This document shows positions 1-8,914 of a stretch of 64,000 bases of DNA, piece by piece (within the stretch, counting starts at the first letter, position 1; every line of letters starts with the position of its first letter). Below the pieces are notes generated by a model, which made no database searches, was not told the DNA's origin, and saw only the letters and a list, made by a program, of their open reading frames with translations. Origin of the DNA: a bacterium (GTDB lineage: Bacteria > Planctomycetota > SZUA-567); contig QKCJ01000011.1 in the NCBI GenBank assembly GCA_003245715.1, positions 27,965 through 91,964 of the forward strand, given 5' to 3'. A program made the position numbers and the translations under genes.

Positions 1-1403
1 AGTGCAGTTTCAGGTTCGATTTCCTGTTTGCAGTCCGGGCAAATCCGTCGTACCAGACGCTGCGCCAGAACCGCCTGAATAGAACTCGCAACCAGAAACG
101 GTGCAACACCCATATCAATAAGACGGGTAATCGCTGAAGGCGCGTCATTAGTATGGAGGGTACTGAACACCAGGTGACCGGTAAGAGCAGCCTGGATAGC
201 GATGTTGGCTGTTTCACCGTCTCGGATTTCACCGACAAGGATAATATTGGGAGCCTGACGCAGCATCGCTCTGATAATCTTGTCAAAGGTCATACCGGCT
301 TTGCGGTTTACCTGACACTGGTTGATGCCGCCGACGTTATATTCAACCGGGTCTTCTGCGGTGATGATCTTGGTGTCTGAACGGTTAAGTTCATTAAGCG
401 CGGCGTAAAGGGTAGTGGTCTTGCCTGAACCGGTCGGGCCGGTAACGAGTATAATGCCACTCGGGCGCTTGATGAGAGTATTGAAGGTCGCATAATCATC
501 GGGGTGGAAGCCGAGCTGTTCAAGACCGAACATAACCGCTTCCTTGTCAAGAATACGCATAACAATTGATTCACCGTGCGTTGATGGTAGCGAGTTAACG
601 CGCAGGTCGATTTCGCGGCCCATAACTGAAAGCTTGATACGTCCATCCTGTGGGCGGCGTTTTTCAGCCATGTTCATCTTTGACATAATCTTAAGACGTG
701 CCAGAACCGCTCCCTGCAGACGCTTGGGCGGACTGTCCATCTCGTAACACTGACCGTCAATACGGTAACGGATACGCAGACGGTCAGACATTGGCTCAAT
801 GTGGATATCGGATGCCCGGCTGCGCACAGCCTCAGAGATAATCAGGTTGACAAGCTTCACCACCGGCGCGTCATCAGCATCCATCTCGCCGTCATCATCA
901 AGGTTCTGCTGGACAAACTCAACCTCAGACTGGGTAAACTCGGTCATCATTTCATCAAGCTGGTTTTCCTGCATACCGTAATACTTGTCCAGCGCCTTGG
1001 TGATGGATGTTTTGGTCGCCAGAACACATTCAACATGGCAGTTTACGAGAAAACGCAGGTTGTCAAGCGTATACAGGTCAAGCGGATCGCCCATGGCGAT
1101 AATCAGCTGATCGTCGTCATATTCAATGGGGATGATATTATGTTCACGTGCCTGGTCAACCGGAACCATCTCGATAACGTCAGAGTCAATTTCGAAGTCA
1201 TCAAGGTCAACCATTTCCATATCAAACTGGTCGGCAAGAGCGCGGGTAAGCTCCTCAGGTTGTACATAACCGAGGTCCAGAAGAACATCACCAAGTCTCT
1301 CGTCTCGTTCTTTTTGCTTCTGCAGGGCGTCAGCAAGGTCTGCCGGGGTGATGCTTCCCATTTCCAGCAATAGAGATCCCAGCATTTTTCCGTGTTCGGG
1401 CAT
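1..1403 (-). CDS. PilB/GspE-type secretion or pilus assembly ATPase, 3'-truncated by the window edge
   Basis: Hexameric ATPase that powers type IV pilus extension or type II secretion from the cytoplasmic face of the inner membrane. Read on the minus strand from the ATG at 1403; no stop codon occurs before position 1, so about 467 residues are seen and the C-terminus is missing. An N-terminal MshEN-like region (about residues 1-150) precedes the ATPase core. The Walker A motif GPTGSGKTT lies near residue 322, and Asp-box, Walker B (LVGEIRD) and His-box (TGHLVFSTLHTND) sequences follow. The first CxxC of the usual tetracysteine zinc motif is at about C455/C458, just before the cut. PilB and GspE cannot be told apart without neighbours. 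The start is clear because the N-terminal motif begins there. Confidence 0.93.
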   Translation of the reverse strand, partial: MPEHGKMLGSLLLEMGSITPADLADALQKQKERDERLGDVLLDLGYVQPEELTRALADQFDMEMVDLDDFEIDSDVIEMVPVDQAREHNIIPIEYDDDQLIIAMGDPLDLYTLDNLRFLVNCHVECVLATKTSITKALDKYYGMQENQLDEMMTEFTQSEVEFVQQNLDDDGEMDADDAPVVKLVNLIISEAVRSRASDIHIEPMSDRLRIRYRIDGQCYEMDSPPKRLQGAVLARLKIMSKMNMAEKRRPQDGRIKLSVMGREIDLRVNSLPSTHGESIVMRILDKEAVMFGLEQLGFHPDDYATFNTLIKRPSGIILVTGPTGSGKTTTLYAALNELNRSDTKIITAEDPVEYNVGGINQCQVNRKAGMTFDKIIRAMLRQAPNIILVGEIRDGETANIAIQAALTGHLVFSTLHTNDAPSAITRLIDMGVAPFLVASSIQAVLAQRLVRRICPDCKQEIEPETA

Positions 1404-1792
1404 GTTTGTAGTCCTTCCAGCCTGTTTGAAATGGTGATATGTAATATTTTATTTATTATAATGATATAAAAATTTAAGCACGATAGCAAAGGCTTTGTAT
1501 TATTTATATTACTAAAATGAATATAAAAAGCAGGTCAAATTTTACTCGCTTGCAAAGATCCATTCAAGCAATTTCAGCTTCACTTCTCAAGTTTTCCGGT
1601 TAAGGTGGAAAATGGGGGGTAATGTCAGATTTGTTCACAAAATATCATTGTATAGGTGATAAATTAAAAAAAATAAGGTGAAAACGCAGTTCATTTTGCT
1701 TATAATTTATTAATAAATGTAATTGTAACTTTGATTAACCGTGCATATTATGTATACTACTCTGAAATTGACCTTATTTGGATGAAATAGGT
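1404..1792. other. Divergent intergenic region
   Basis: AT-rich spacer between the minus-strand secretion ATPase and the plus-strand histidine kinase. Apart from the promoter-like boxes at 1731-1758 I see no gene, repeat or strong hairpin. Confidence 0.5.
1731..1758 (+). promoter_or_regulatory. Sigma70-like promoter for the histidine kinase
   Basis: TTGATT (1731-1736), a 16-bp spacer and TATACT (1753-1758). It would start transcription near 1765, about 28 nt before the chosen start codon. Confidence 0.45.
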
Positions 1793-2716
1793 ATGATGCA
1801 AGTAGAAATCACGAAAAAAGCTACATACACTGAAGAAGAGCGCTACAAAATACTTCTGCACAGTTTTTATAATATAATGACTGTGTTGCGTGTTGATCTG
1901 ACGCTTCTGGATAAAATCATCGGTCAGTCTGATGGTTTAAGGAAGTGTTTTGATATCTACAACAAGTTGATGAGTTTTGTGGAAGATCCCCAGAAACACG
2001 GTGAACAGATCCGTAATATTGAGGACTATACCTCAAATTTTCGCGAGAATATAACCAGGACTATCGAGCAGGCAAAAGAGGAAGCCCCCGAGAAGGTTTC
2101 TTTTTTCTACAATACTGTTGACAGTCTGAAAAAGGTTCTTGATATTATCAATGTCCGTACGCGGGAATTTATCTTTAACATTGACAATACCGGCAATGAC
2201 AAATGGCAGCGGATAGATATTGCTGAAATTTCTGATAAACTGAGATTTGTTTTTGAGGTCATTGGTGAAAAGTCCCGCAATAATAATGTCATTGTTTTTG
2301 ACAAAGAGCAGCCGGCGGAGAATGAGTACAGCATTTTCTTTTCAATAGTCTCTGCCGATAACAGCGCTATGATTTACATGCCGCCGTTTTTTCAGGATGT
2401 GCTGCGCGATCTGACCGCCAATTCACGTAAATATTCCATGCCTTCAACGGTCATCCGTTCGTCATTATATAATGATGGCGAGTATCTGATACTTAGGGTC
2501 AAGGATGAGGGTCGGGGTATTCCCGAGAGTGAGATTGAGAAAGTTGTGGAGATGGGATACCGAGCGAGCAACACCACAGCCGAAGAGACATATGGTGACG
2601 GTTTTGGTTTGACCAAGGCGTGGTTGATGTGTAACAGTTATGATGGCCGGATGTGGATTGATTCAGCGCTTGGCCGCGGTACAGAGATAACGATAAAAAT
2701 TCCGGTGCCGCGGTAA
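1793..2716 (+). CDS. Stand-alone sensor histidine kinase-like protein with HATPase domain
   Basis: Probable cytoplasmic histidine kinase of about 307 residues without membrane segments. The C-terminal half carries the HATPase fold: an N-box (DLTANSRKYS), a G1 box (DEGRGIP) and a G2 box (GDGFGLTKAW). The N-terminal helix contains a histidine in LLHSFYNIMT, placed like a degenerate H-box, followed by a predicted helical dimerisation region. The frame is open from a TTG at 1778, but the ATG at 1793 has AGG just upstream and is preferred. There is no receiver or PAS domain and no response regulator next door, so the partner is unknown. It could instead be a serine kinase of the anti-sigma type, although that family is usually much shorter. 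Confidence 0.75.
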   Translation: MMQVEITKKATYTEEERYKILLHSFYNIMTVLRVDLTLLDKIIGQSDGLRKCFDIYNKLMSFVEDPQKHGEQIRNIEDYTSNFRENITRTIEQAKEEAPEKVSFFYNTVDSLKKVLDIINVRTREFIFNIDNTGNDKWQRIDIAEISDKLRFVFEVIGEKSRNNNVIVFDKEQPAENEYSIFFSIVSADNSAMIYMPPFFQDVLRDLTANSRKYSMPSTVIRSSLYNDGEYLILRVKDEGRGIPESEIEKVVEMGYRASNTTAEETYGDGFGLTKAWLMCNSYDGRMWIDSALGRGTEITIKIPVPR

Positions 2717-2852
2717 TAAACCGTGCGCTCATGGAGTGGGGAAAAGAGTGGGGCTGCCAGCGATGGCAGTCCCCTTTTTATTTGCAGCAAGGCAAAACAA
2801 TTATACAATAGGTGGCAGATTATTAATTACAAATCCAGCATAAAAAAAGGGC

Positions 2853-4592
2853 ATGACATTGGCGGAAGGTTCAGGTTCAATAAAGAAGAAGTTTAAAAAA
2901 TTCTGGCGTAGATATTTAAGGCAGATACTCGTTGTCAGTATCCTCAGCGTTGCGGCTGTGGTTTTCTCAACCTGCATTCATGAGCTTGGTCATGTACTGG
3001 CAACATGGTTGACCGGCGGTGAGACCTCGGCAATTAAAGTTTTTTTTGATCATGGTTACATGACTAATGCCGGAGGTAATGCTTATTTCATTTCGCTGTC
3101 CGGCGGCTTATTTGAAATATTAATCGGCTGCCAGTTTATAATATTTGCGCGGCTGCTAAAAAGTGGTATCAGTAAATTTTATAGTTATCTACTGGCGTTT
3201 TATTGTCTGAGTTGTAGCGCAATAAATTATCTATTAGGCTGGTATAATAATTGGGGCGATTACCTTGGTTTTGATGACGGGACGTTTTTTGATTACTTTA
3301 TTCTGACGCTGTCATACCTGAGTCTGCTTGGCGCAGCGGTATTACTTTACTGGATTTATCAGAATTATAACAAAACATATTCAGGCCTCAAGCTCAAGAC
3401 CAATACAATAAATCTCGCAGTTGGAATACTGCTGCCGATGACGATTTTCACAATATTCAGTTTTATAGTTGAGCGGAAGGATTCAATTACTTCAATATTA
3501 TTATCACCAATAGCAGCGCATATCATTCTGGCGATTATTTTTTATTGCATATACAGAAGGCAGAGAAAAAATAAAATCACTTACAGAGATGTTGAAGAGC
3601 TCCATCCGGGAAAACCATATCTGCAAAGAGTTCTCAAACGTAAAAAAGTATTTCTGATAAAGAGTATAACCACTGGTGGACTTGTGTTAATTTTCATAAT
3701 TGCAACCGGGTATCTGCGTATTGATAAAGACAGAGAAGAATATGATTATTTCAAAGCGCTTGAGAGGATGGAGAGAAAAGGCGATGGCGAGTCTGCATTT
3801 GAACTCGGCATGAAATATTACTTTGGTGAGATTGAGAAGGTTTACAACTTTAATAATAACGGGAATCAATACCAGAAAGAATGGGTCTCTGAAAATTTTA
3901 ATTATCAATCAAGAGGACTATACTATCTTGAGAAAGCTCATGAGTTAGGCTTTCCTTATGTGGCGATGATTCTTTCTGGCATTAAAAACAATTCGATATA
4001 TCTGAAAGATGTGCAGAAAAATTATCATAATTATTTAAACTCAAAACGTGCGACAACTTATTGGCTTGAGTATACTGACATCCTTCCGGCGAGTTTTGGC
4101 GATTACCAGAAGAGTAAAGAAATCATAAATGAATTAAGCAAGCGTCAGCCTGATGAGTGCTGGTATAAGTTGCGCGTAATCAATCTGAAAATAATTCTAG
4201 GTGAAGACGTGAAAGAAGATTGTCAGAAGATAATCGACACTGAACATGATCCGAAAAACTCATTGCTATTGTACGCAAAATTCTATCTTGACAAGATCAG
4301 CGAAGAAGATCTGCGCAATGATGCCTTGAATATTTTATGTATAAATTTTCAAGAGGGTGATGAAATTGATGAGGAAAGTAAAGACATGCTCTTGCGTTTT
4401 GACAGCGAACATTTCTTTCAGCGTGGATTAAAGGCGTTAATGAATAAAGATAAAGACAAGGCTGTAAAGTATTTCAAAAAATCAGTAAGCACTAAAAAGA
4501 TCTATAATTTCGGCTGGCAATTATCATGGCTGATTCTTACGCGTGAATTTCCGGGAGAGCTAACCAAAGACAATTGGCTTGCATCGCAATAA
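2853..4592 (+). CDS. M50-like membrane zinc metalloprotease with C-terminal helical repeats
   Basis: Integral membrane protein of 579 residues. The first 230 or so contain several hydrophobic segments, with a zinc-protease HELGH motif (HExxH) near residue 45. A later SLSGGLFEILIG segment resembles the AGPL..NLL helix of M50 proteases, and a following FDDG may supply the third metal ligand. Another membrane segment lies near residue 275. The last 300 residues are soluble, charged and Sel1/TPR-like (for example SAFELGMKYYFGEIEK). The substrate is unknown. The family cuts transmembrane or membrane-proximal peptides. It follows the histidine kinase in the same direction after 136 bp, so a shared signalling role is possible but unproven. 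Confidence 0.7.
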   Translation: MTLAEGSGSIKKKFKKFWRRYLRQILVVSILSVAAVVFSTCIHELGHVLATWLTGGETSAIKVFFDHGYMTNAGGNAYFISLSGGLFEILIGCQFIIFARLLKSGISKFYSYLLAFYCLSCSAINYLLGWYNNWGDYLGFDDGTFFDYFILTLSYLSLLGAAVLLYWIYQNYNKTYSGLKLKTNTINLAVGILLPMTIFTIFSFIVERKDSITSILLSPIAAHIILAIIFYCIYRRQRKNKITYRDVEELHPGKPYLQRVLKRKKVFLIKSITTGGLVLIFIIATGYLRIDKDREEYDYFKALERMERKGDGESAFELGMKYYFGEIEKVYNFNNNGNQYQKEWVSENFNYQSRGLYYLEKAHELGFPYVAMILSGIKNNSIYLKDVQKNYHNYLNSKRATTYWLEYTDILPASFGDYQKSKEIINELSKRQPDECWYKLRVINLKIILGEDVKEDCQKIIDTEHDPKNSLLLYAKFYLDKISEEDLRNDALNILCINFQEGDEIDEESKDMLLRFDSEHFFQRGLKALMNKDKDKAVKYFKKSVSTKKIYNFGWQLSWLILTREFPGELTKDNWLASQ

Positions 4593-4599
4593 ATAAAAA

Positions 4600-4626
4600 A
4601 CACCCGCACAAAAAATATGCAGGTGT
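4600..4626 (-). terminator. Rho-independent terminator of htpG
   Basis: Imperfect stem ACACC-c-GCA / TGC-a-GGTGT. On the minus strand it is followed by a T-rich run, and it lies between two convergent genes. Confidence 0.7.
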
Positions 4627-4669
4627 CATTAATTTATAAGCAATTATATTTGCGGCGCTGCGGCGTTGA

Positions 4670-6574
4670 TTAATTAATCAGGCTGGCAAAACGTTTGAGC
4701 ATTGCGCCCGGGTCTTTGATCTTTTCACCGGCAGCAATCATCGCGCCGTCAAAGATAAGGCGGGCATATTCGGCAAGAACAGCATCTTTGGGATTAGCTT
4801 CAATCTTGCTACGCATGGTCTTGATCGCTTCATGTTCAGGGTTAAGTTCAAGAACAGCTTCACGCTTGATAGTATCCGCGCCCATCTCTTTCATCAGGCG
4901 TTCCATCTGCGCGCCGTACTGTCCCTCAAGTCCGACCACACACGCCGGGCTTTCCTTGAGGCGGTTAGAGAGGCGAACTTCCTTGACATCATCACCTAAA
5001 GTTTCTTTAAAGAAGCTGACAAGGTCTTTATTTTCTTTTTCCTTCTGCTCTTTCTCAGTCTCTGTTTCTTTTTCAACTTCAAGTTCACCGCGGTCGATAG
5101 CTTTGAATTTCTTGCCCTTGTATTCAGGTAGCGCCTGCATCAGAATTTCATCAACCGGATCAGTCATGACCAGAACCTCATAGCCCTTGGCCTTGAACTG
5201 TTCCATGTATGGTGAGTTCTCAACCATCGCGCGGCTCTCGGCGATCATGTAATAAATCTCTTCCTGCTCTTCTGGCATTGCTTCAATATACTGCGCAAGT
5301 GTAATATAATCAGAGTTATCAGACTCCTCAGGTTTCTCGGTGCGGGTAGACTGGAACAGGAGAAGATCGGCAAGCTTGTCTTTGTTTTCATAATCAGTTG
5401 TGATACCGGACTTCAGGATAGGGCCGAATTCTTTCCAGAACTTGAGATAGTTTTCATACTCTTTCTCGTGCATGGTGGTCAGTTCAGCGAAGACCTTGGA
5501 GAGGACGGCCTTGCGGATTTTAAGAAGCTGGCGGTCTTCCTGAAGCATCTCACGGCTGACATTAAGCGGCAGGTCTGAGCTGTCGACAACACCCTTAATA
5601 AACTCAAGGTAAGGCGGCAGAATTTTGTCGCACTCGTCGGTAATGAAGACGCGGTTGACATAAAGCTGCACACCTCTTTTGCCGTCGCGCATGAAGAAAT
5701 CCATCGGCTTCTGCTTCGGAATAAAGAGCAGCGCCTTGAATTCCTGTGAGCCTTCTGCCGAGTAGTGGATAGTCTTGAGGGGATCATTGAAATCATGTGA
5801 AATGTGTTTGTAGAATTCAGCGTACTCTTCGTCCTTGATCTCGTTACGCGCCCGCAGCCAGATAGCCTGCTGTGAGTTGATGACCTCTTCGTTGGTCTCG
5901 ATTTTCTTTTCGCCGTCTTCTTCTTTTTCAAGAGTGGTGAAGAGAACAACGGGGTATTCGACAAAGTCTGAGAACTTCTTGATGATTGAACGCAGCTGCC
6001 AGCCTTCAAGGTACTCTTTGCATTCCTCGCGGATGTGAAGAATGATATCAGTGCCACGGCTGTCCTTCTCTACGTCTTCAACTGTGAATGATTCCTCACC
6101 TGAAGAAATCCAGCGCACACCCTGCTCACCCTTGGCCGGTTTTGAAATGACCTCGACCTTTTCAGCGACCATGAATGATGAATAGAACCCCACACCAAAC
6201 TGGCCGATCAGATCAACCGAACCGTTCTGCTGCGCCTGCTTGGCCTGTTTCATCTGTTCGATAAAAGCCTTGGTTCCTGAACGAGCGATGGTACCGAGGT
6301 TCTCGATAATGGTTTCTTTGTTCATGCCGCAGCCGTTGTCGGAGATGGTGATGGTGTTGGCTTCCTTGTCGGGGATGATCTTGATCTTGAAATCGTCATC
6401 ACCCTCAGTCAGGCTGGTGTCAGTCAGCGAATCAAAACGGATCTTGCCGATTGCGTCTGAGGCGTTTGAAATCAACTCGCGCAGAAAAATCTCTTTGTGT
6501 GAATAAAGCGAGTGAATGATGATATCCATCATCTGCTTAAGCTCGGTCTTAAACTCCATTCTCTCTTCTGACAT
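4670..6574 (-). CDS. htpG: Hsp90-family molecular chaperone HtpG
   Basis: Cytosolic ATP-dependent chaperone of 634 residues, the normal family length. The N-terminal GHKL ATPase domain shows ELISNASDAIGKIR, DNGCGM and GQFGVGFYSSFMVA, followed by the middle domain (NRVFITDECDKILP, LPLNVSRE) and the C-terminal dimerisation domain. The frame is open further upstream, but the ATG at 6574 is chosen because AAAGGAA precedes it and the homology begins with SEERMEFKTELKQ. The gene has its own terminator and no evident operon partner. I saw no CIRCE element upstream, so heat control of the HrcA type is not supported here. Confidence 0.97.
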   Translation of the reverse strand: MSEERMEFKTELKQMMDIIIHSLYSHKEIFLRELISNASDAIGKIRFDSLTDTSLTEGDDDFKIKIIPDKEANTITISDNGCGMNKETIIENLGTIARSGTKAFIEQMKQAKQAQQNGSVDLIGQFGVGFYSSFMVAEKVEVISKPAKGEQGVRWISSGEESFTVEDVEKDSRGTDIILHIREECKEYLEGWQLRSIIKKFSDFVEYPVVLFTTLEKEEDGEKKIETNEEVINSQQAIWLRARNEIKDEEYAEFYKHISHDFNDPLKTIHYSAEGSQEFKALLFIPKQKPMDFFMRDGKRGVQLYVNRVFITDECDKILPPYLEFIKGVVDSSDLPLNVSREMLQEDRQLLKIRKAVLSKVFAELTTMHEKEYENYLKFWKEFGPILKSGITTDYENKDKLADLLLFQSTRTEKPEESDNSDYITLAQYIEAMPEEQEEIYYMIAESRAMVENSPYMEQFKAKGYEVLVMTDPVDEILMQALPEYKGKKFKAIDRGELEVEKETETEKEQKEKENKDLVSFFKETLGDDVKEVRLSNRLKESPACVVGLEGQYGAQMERLMKEMGADTIKREAVLELNPEHEAIKTMRSKIEANPKDAVLAEYARLIFDGAMIAAGEKIKDPGAMLKRFASLIN

Positions 6575-6915
6575 CGGTGGAATTCCTTTCATCAAAATGA
6601 ATATATAAAACAAAATGCAAAATTAAAAATTTAAGGCTGTTTGATAAACAATTATTATTCCGAAAACAGCGCAGAAAAAACAATAATTATAATATATTTA
6701 ATATCAAGTAGTTACAATATTCAATAAATGCGGGCCAGAAGGAATAATATGTCATAACGACAAGTTACTGAATCGTTGACAAAAAAATTATGAAAATCCC
6801 GGTTACAAGTATAAGGGAAATTATACTACCCTTGTATAAACGATCGTTTGAACCATTCGTTTTAACATAAGCGGTTAAGAATTGAGTTTGGTAATTTTGA
6901 TTGAAAGGAGTAGAG
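6575..6915. other. Divergent intergenic region with palindromic box
   Basis: AT-rich region between htpG and the first small CxxC gene. It carries the TGTC-N5-GACA box at 6750-6762. No other coding signal was seen. Confidence 0.5.
6747..6763. promoter_or_regulatory. 17-bp repeat with TGTC-N5-GACA palindrome, copy 1
   Basis: ATATGTCATAACGACAA at 6747-6763 contains the inverted repeat TGTC ATAAC GACA (6750-6762). An identical copy lies upstream of the next small gene at 7219-7235. Both sit about 150 bp before a start codon, so they are probable binding sites for one regulator. Confidence 0.6.
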
Positions 6916-7116
6916 ATGAACATCAGAATAATTCCAAAGAGGGGTAAGAATCATTGTTGTGCGTGCAACAAGAAATTAGGTCTGGGAGCGGGTCGTTATA
7001 CGACAGCTGATGGTGTGCTTTGTGTGGAGTGTTATGACCGGCAGACGTCAACCAATAGCCAGTTGTTGCGCGACGCCTACTATAAAATTTCAGATAACAC
7101 CATACTCTTTGCCTGA
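6916..7116 (+). CDS. Small two-CxxC zinc-finger-like protein, paralogue 1
   Basis: A 66-residue protein with a CxxC pair (CCACNKK) and a second pair about 18 residues later (LCVECYDR), a spacing that suits one structural zinc site of the zinc-ribbon or LIM-like type. The ATG at 6916 is preferred over the upstream TTG because AAAGGAG stands 5 nt before it. It is clearly a paralogue of the protein at 7382-7579: both share GRYxTxxGxLCVECYDR. I do not recognise a characterised family. Its 17-bp upstream repeat is shared with the paralogue, which suggests co-regulation from separate promoters. Confidence 0.75.
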   Translation: MNIRIIPKRGKNHCCACNKKLGLGAGRYTTADGVLCVECYDRQTSTNSQLLRDAYYKISDNTILFA

Positions 7117-7218
7117 AATTAACTTCCGGGATATTTTTCTACGAGAAATATATTTTCAGGTTAAGTCTTGAGAAGTAGGTTAGTTAGTATAATGGCTTAA
7201 TGCCGGATAGATTTACTG

Positions 7219-7235
7219 ATATGTCATAACGACAA
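7219..7235. promoter_or_regulatory. 17-bp repeat with TGTC-N5-GACA palindrome, copy 2
   Basis: Identical to 6747-6763, with the palindrome at 7222-7234. It lies in the 265-bp gap between the two small CxxC genes. Confidence 0.6.
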
Positions 7236-7381
7236 TCTAACATGAATTTTGAATAAAAAATAATAAAATTGGTTACTCAGTAAATAACACGATTACTAGC
7301 AGATTATAACAATTGTTTGAATTTATGATTTAAAGCGGTATTCGGTAATAATTATTAAAATGAGTTGAGGAGAAGGAAATC

Positions 7382-7579
7382 ATGAATATCAATATGATCG
7401 TTGAAAATAAAAAAGTTTGTAGCAAGTGCAATAAGGAGCTTGAAGCCGGTGTTGGTCGCTATAACACTGATGAAGGTATTCTTTGTGTGGAGTGTTATGA
7501 CCGGGACGCTGTGCGTATCTCCAACAAACTTATTGATAGTTATTCTGCGATGTTTAACAAGCTGGTTTGCTCTGCCTGA
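7382..7579 (+). CDS. Small two-CxxC zinc-finger-like protein, paralogue 2
   Basis: A 65-residue protein with CSKCNKEL and LCVECYDRD as two CxxC pairs, probably binding one zinc ion. A GAGGAGAAGG ribosome-binding site precedes the ATG. It matches the upstream paralogue across the GRYNTDEGILCVECYDR block but diverges at both ends. Such mini zinc fingers often bind nucleic acid or act as adaptors, but nothing here shows which. It is not an operon continuation of paralogue 1, because 265 bp with its own palindrome lie between them. Confidence 0.75.
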   Translation: MNINMIVENKKVCSKCNKELEAGVGRYNTDEGILCVECYDRDAVRISNKLIDSYSAMFNKLVCSA

Positions 7580-7585
7580 TTAATT

Positions 7586-8758
7586 TCAATGCTTTCTGAG
7601 GCGCATGGAAGTCAGGATCATCAACTGTTTCTCTTCCAGTCTGGTCAGAAATAGCGTTGCAGAATTTTTCCCCTTAAGCTTCAGTTTTTTCCGCAGCATT
7701 TGCGGATCAATAATTGAGCCGCGGCGTTTGATATCAAGATTACCGATCTGCCGTTCCCTGATAATCTTCCTGATCTCTTTTTCATTGTATTCGGAATATT
7801 CATAGACCTGATAACAAGCCGCAAAAGGATTATCGGTTATTGTATCAGAACTGAGATATGCTATCTGCGGATCAATCTTCCAGGCGTTAATCTGCGAGCC
7901 GAGTAATTCGACAAGTCCCGCGCGGGTTACAGAAGAATCAGGTTCAATCAGATATTCTCCGAAATTTTTGCAGCCGATAACCGGGTTGACACCGGTCAGA
8001 GAAATCCCCTCAGGCAGAAGTGTCGCGCGGTTACGTTCTTTGCCGGCAAGATCGCCAAACCATAAACATGCTTCGCGCAGATTGCCGTTAACGGAGATAA
8101 ATTCAATTTCACATTCACGCGGCAGCAGCGACTTGTCAACCCCCGGTCCAAGTTTGGCGCAGGCGTTTGGAATGGCTTTCTGCCAGCGTAGAATTTCAGA
8201 AAGCGGCGGTGAGTACAGATTGGGATCAAAGATTCTTTCACCATTTTCAGTACGCCTTGCCGGGTCGATAAAAAAAGCATCGGCCTCAAATTCTGATGGG
8301 TTAAGTCTGGTCACATCAGCTTCAATGAAGCGGGCCTGTTTATTATAAATTTTAAAATTATACTCAGCCATTTTCAGGCGCAGCGGGTCAAGGTCAATTC
8401 CGGTGATTGTAGAAAAATCTGCAAGCGGCAGCGCGTCGGAGCCTATACTGCAGCAGAGGTCGATAAGGTGTTTTGGTTTGATTGCTTCAAAACGTCTGGC
8501 GCGGTAGGAAGTGACGATTTCAGCGGAGGCTTGCTCTGCGGCGTCGGAGGTGAAAAACATTTCAGAAGCGCGGCTGAATTTGGCGCCGGCTTTGCTGCGT
8601 AAAAACAAGGTCTGTGTCAGGGCGGCGGCATGCTGCGGTGAGGTTTTCTCGCGCAGTTTTGCGGCCAGGGCAAATTCACTCAGCCCACAATTTGCAGCCC
8701 AGCCAAGAAGTTCCCGGCCTTCAGCAGAAATGAGAAAATCAAAATCAGAAATATCCAT
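7586..8758 (-). CDS. Class I SAM-dependent methyltransferase with THUMP-like C-terminal domain
   Basis: Predicted cytosolic methyltransferase of about 390 residues. A helical N-terminal region is followed by a Rossmann SAM-binding core (LIDLCCSIGSDALPLA as motif I, GIDLDPLRLKMAEYN as the acidic-loop region) and an FIDPARR motif IV typical of RNA or DNA base methyltransferases. The C-terminal part (about 300-390, with IKRRGSIIDP) resembles the THUMP-like domain of this family. The substrate is unknown. I chose the ATG at 8758, which has a GGGAGGGG site upstream; the frame extends further without better support. It ends close to the convergent small CxxC gene and is separated from hisD by a terminator. 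Confidence 0.8.
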   Translation of the reverse strand: MDISDFDFLISAEGRELLGWAANCGLSEFALAAKLREKTSPQHAAALTQTLFLRSKAGAKFSRASEMFFTSDAAEQASAEIVTSYRARRFEAIKPKHLIDLCCSIGSDALPLADFSTITGIDLDPLRLKMAEYNFKIYNKQARFIEADVTRLNPSEFEADAFFIDPARRTENGERIFDPNLYSPPLSEILRWQKAIPNACAKLGPGVDKSLLPRECEIEFISVNGNLREACLWFGDLAGKERNRATLLPEGISLTGVNPVIGCKNFGEYLIEPDSSVTRAGLVELLGSQINAWKIDPQIAYLSSDTITDNPFAACYQVYEYSEYNEKEIRKIIRERQIGNLDIKRRGSIIDPQMLRKKLKLKGKNSATLFLTRLEEKQLMILTSMRLRKH

Positions 8759-8861
8759 TAAAACAGCAACCCCTCCCAAACATACGGGGGATGAAAAAAA
8801 AATGTCTCCCGTATGCTCCTTCTGATTATAGAATAATCCCACGGTCAGACAAGGCAAATAA

Positions 8862-8893
8862 AAACACCTGCCGCGAAAACGTGACAGGTGTTT
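8862..8893 (-). terminator. Terminator after hisD
   Basis: Nine-base stem AAACACCTG / CAGGTGTTT. On the minus strand it is followed by a T-rich run, 22 bp beyond the hisD stop. Confidence 0.8.
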
Positions 8894-8914
8894 GTGATAG
8901 TATCTGCGTTCTGG

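Noticed and set aside
308..1489. Open frames on both strands over the first 1.5 kb (for example 801-1373 plus, 1103-1489 minus)
   Set aside because: They are shadows of the minus-strand PilB/GspE gene, which runs off the window without a stop codon and shows clear ATPase motifs.
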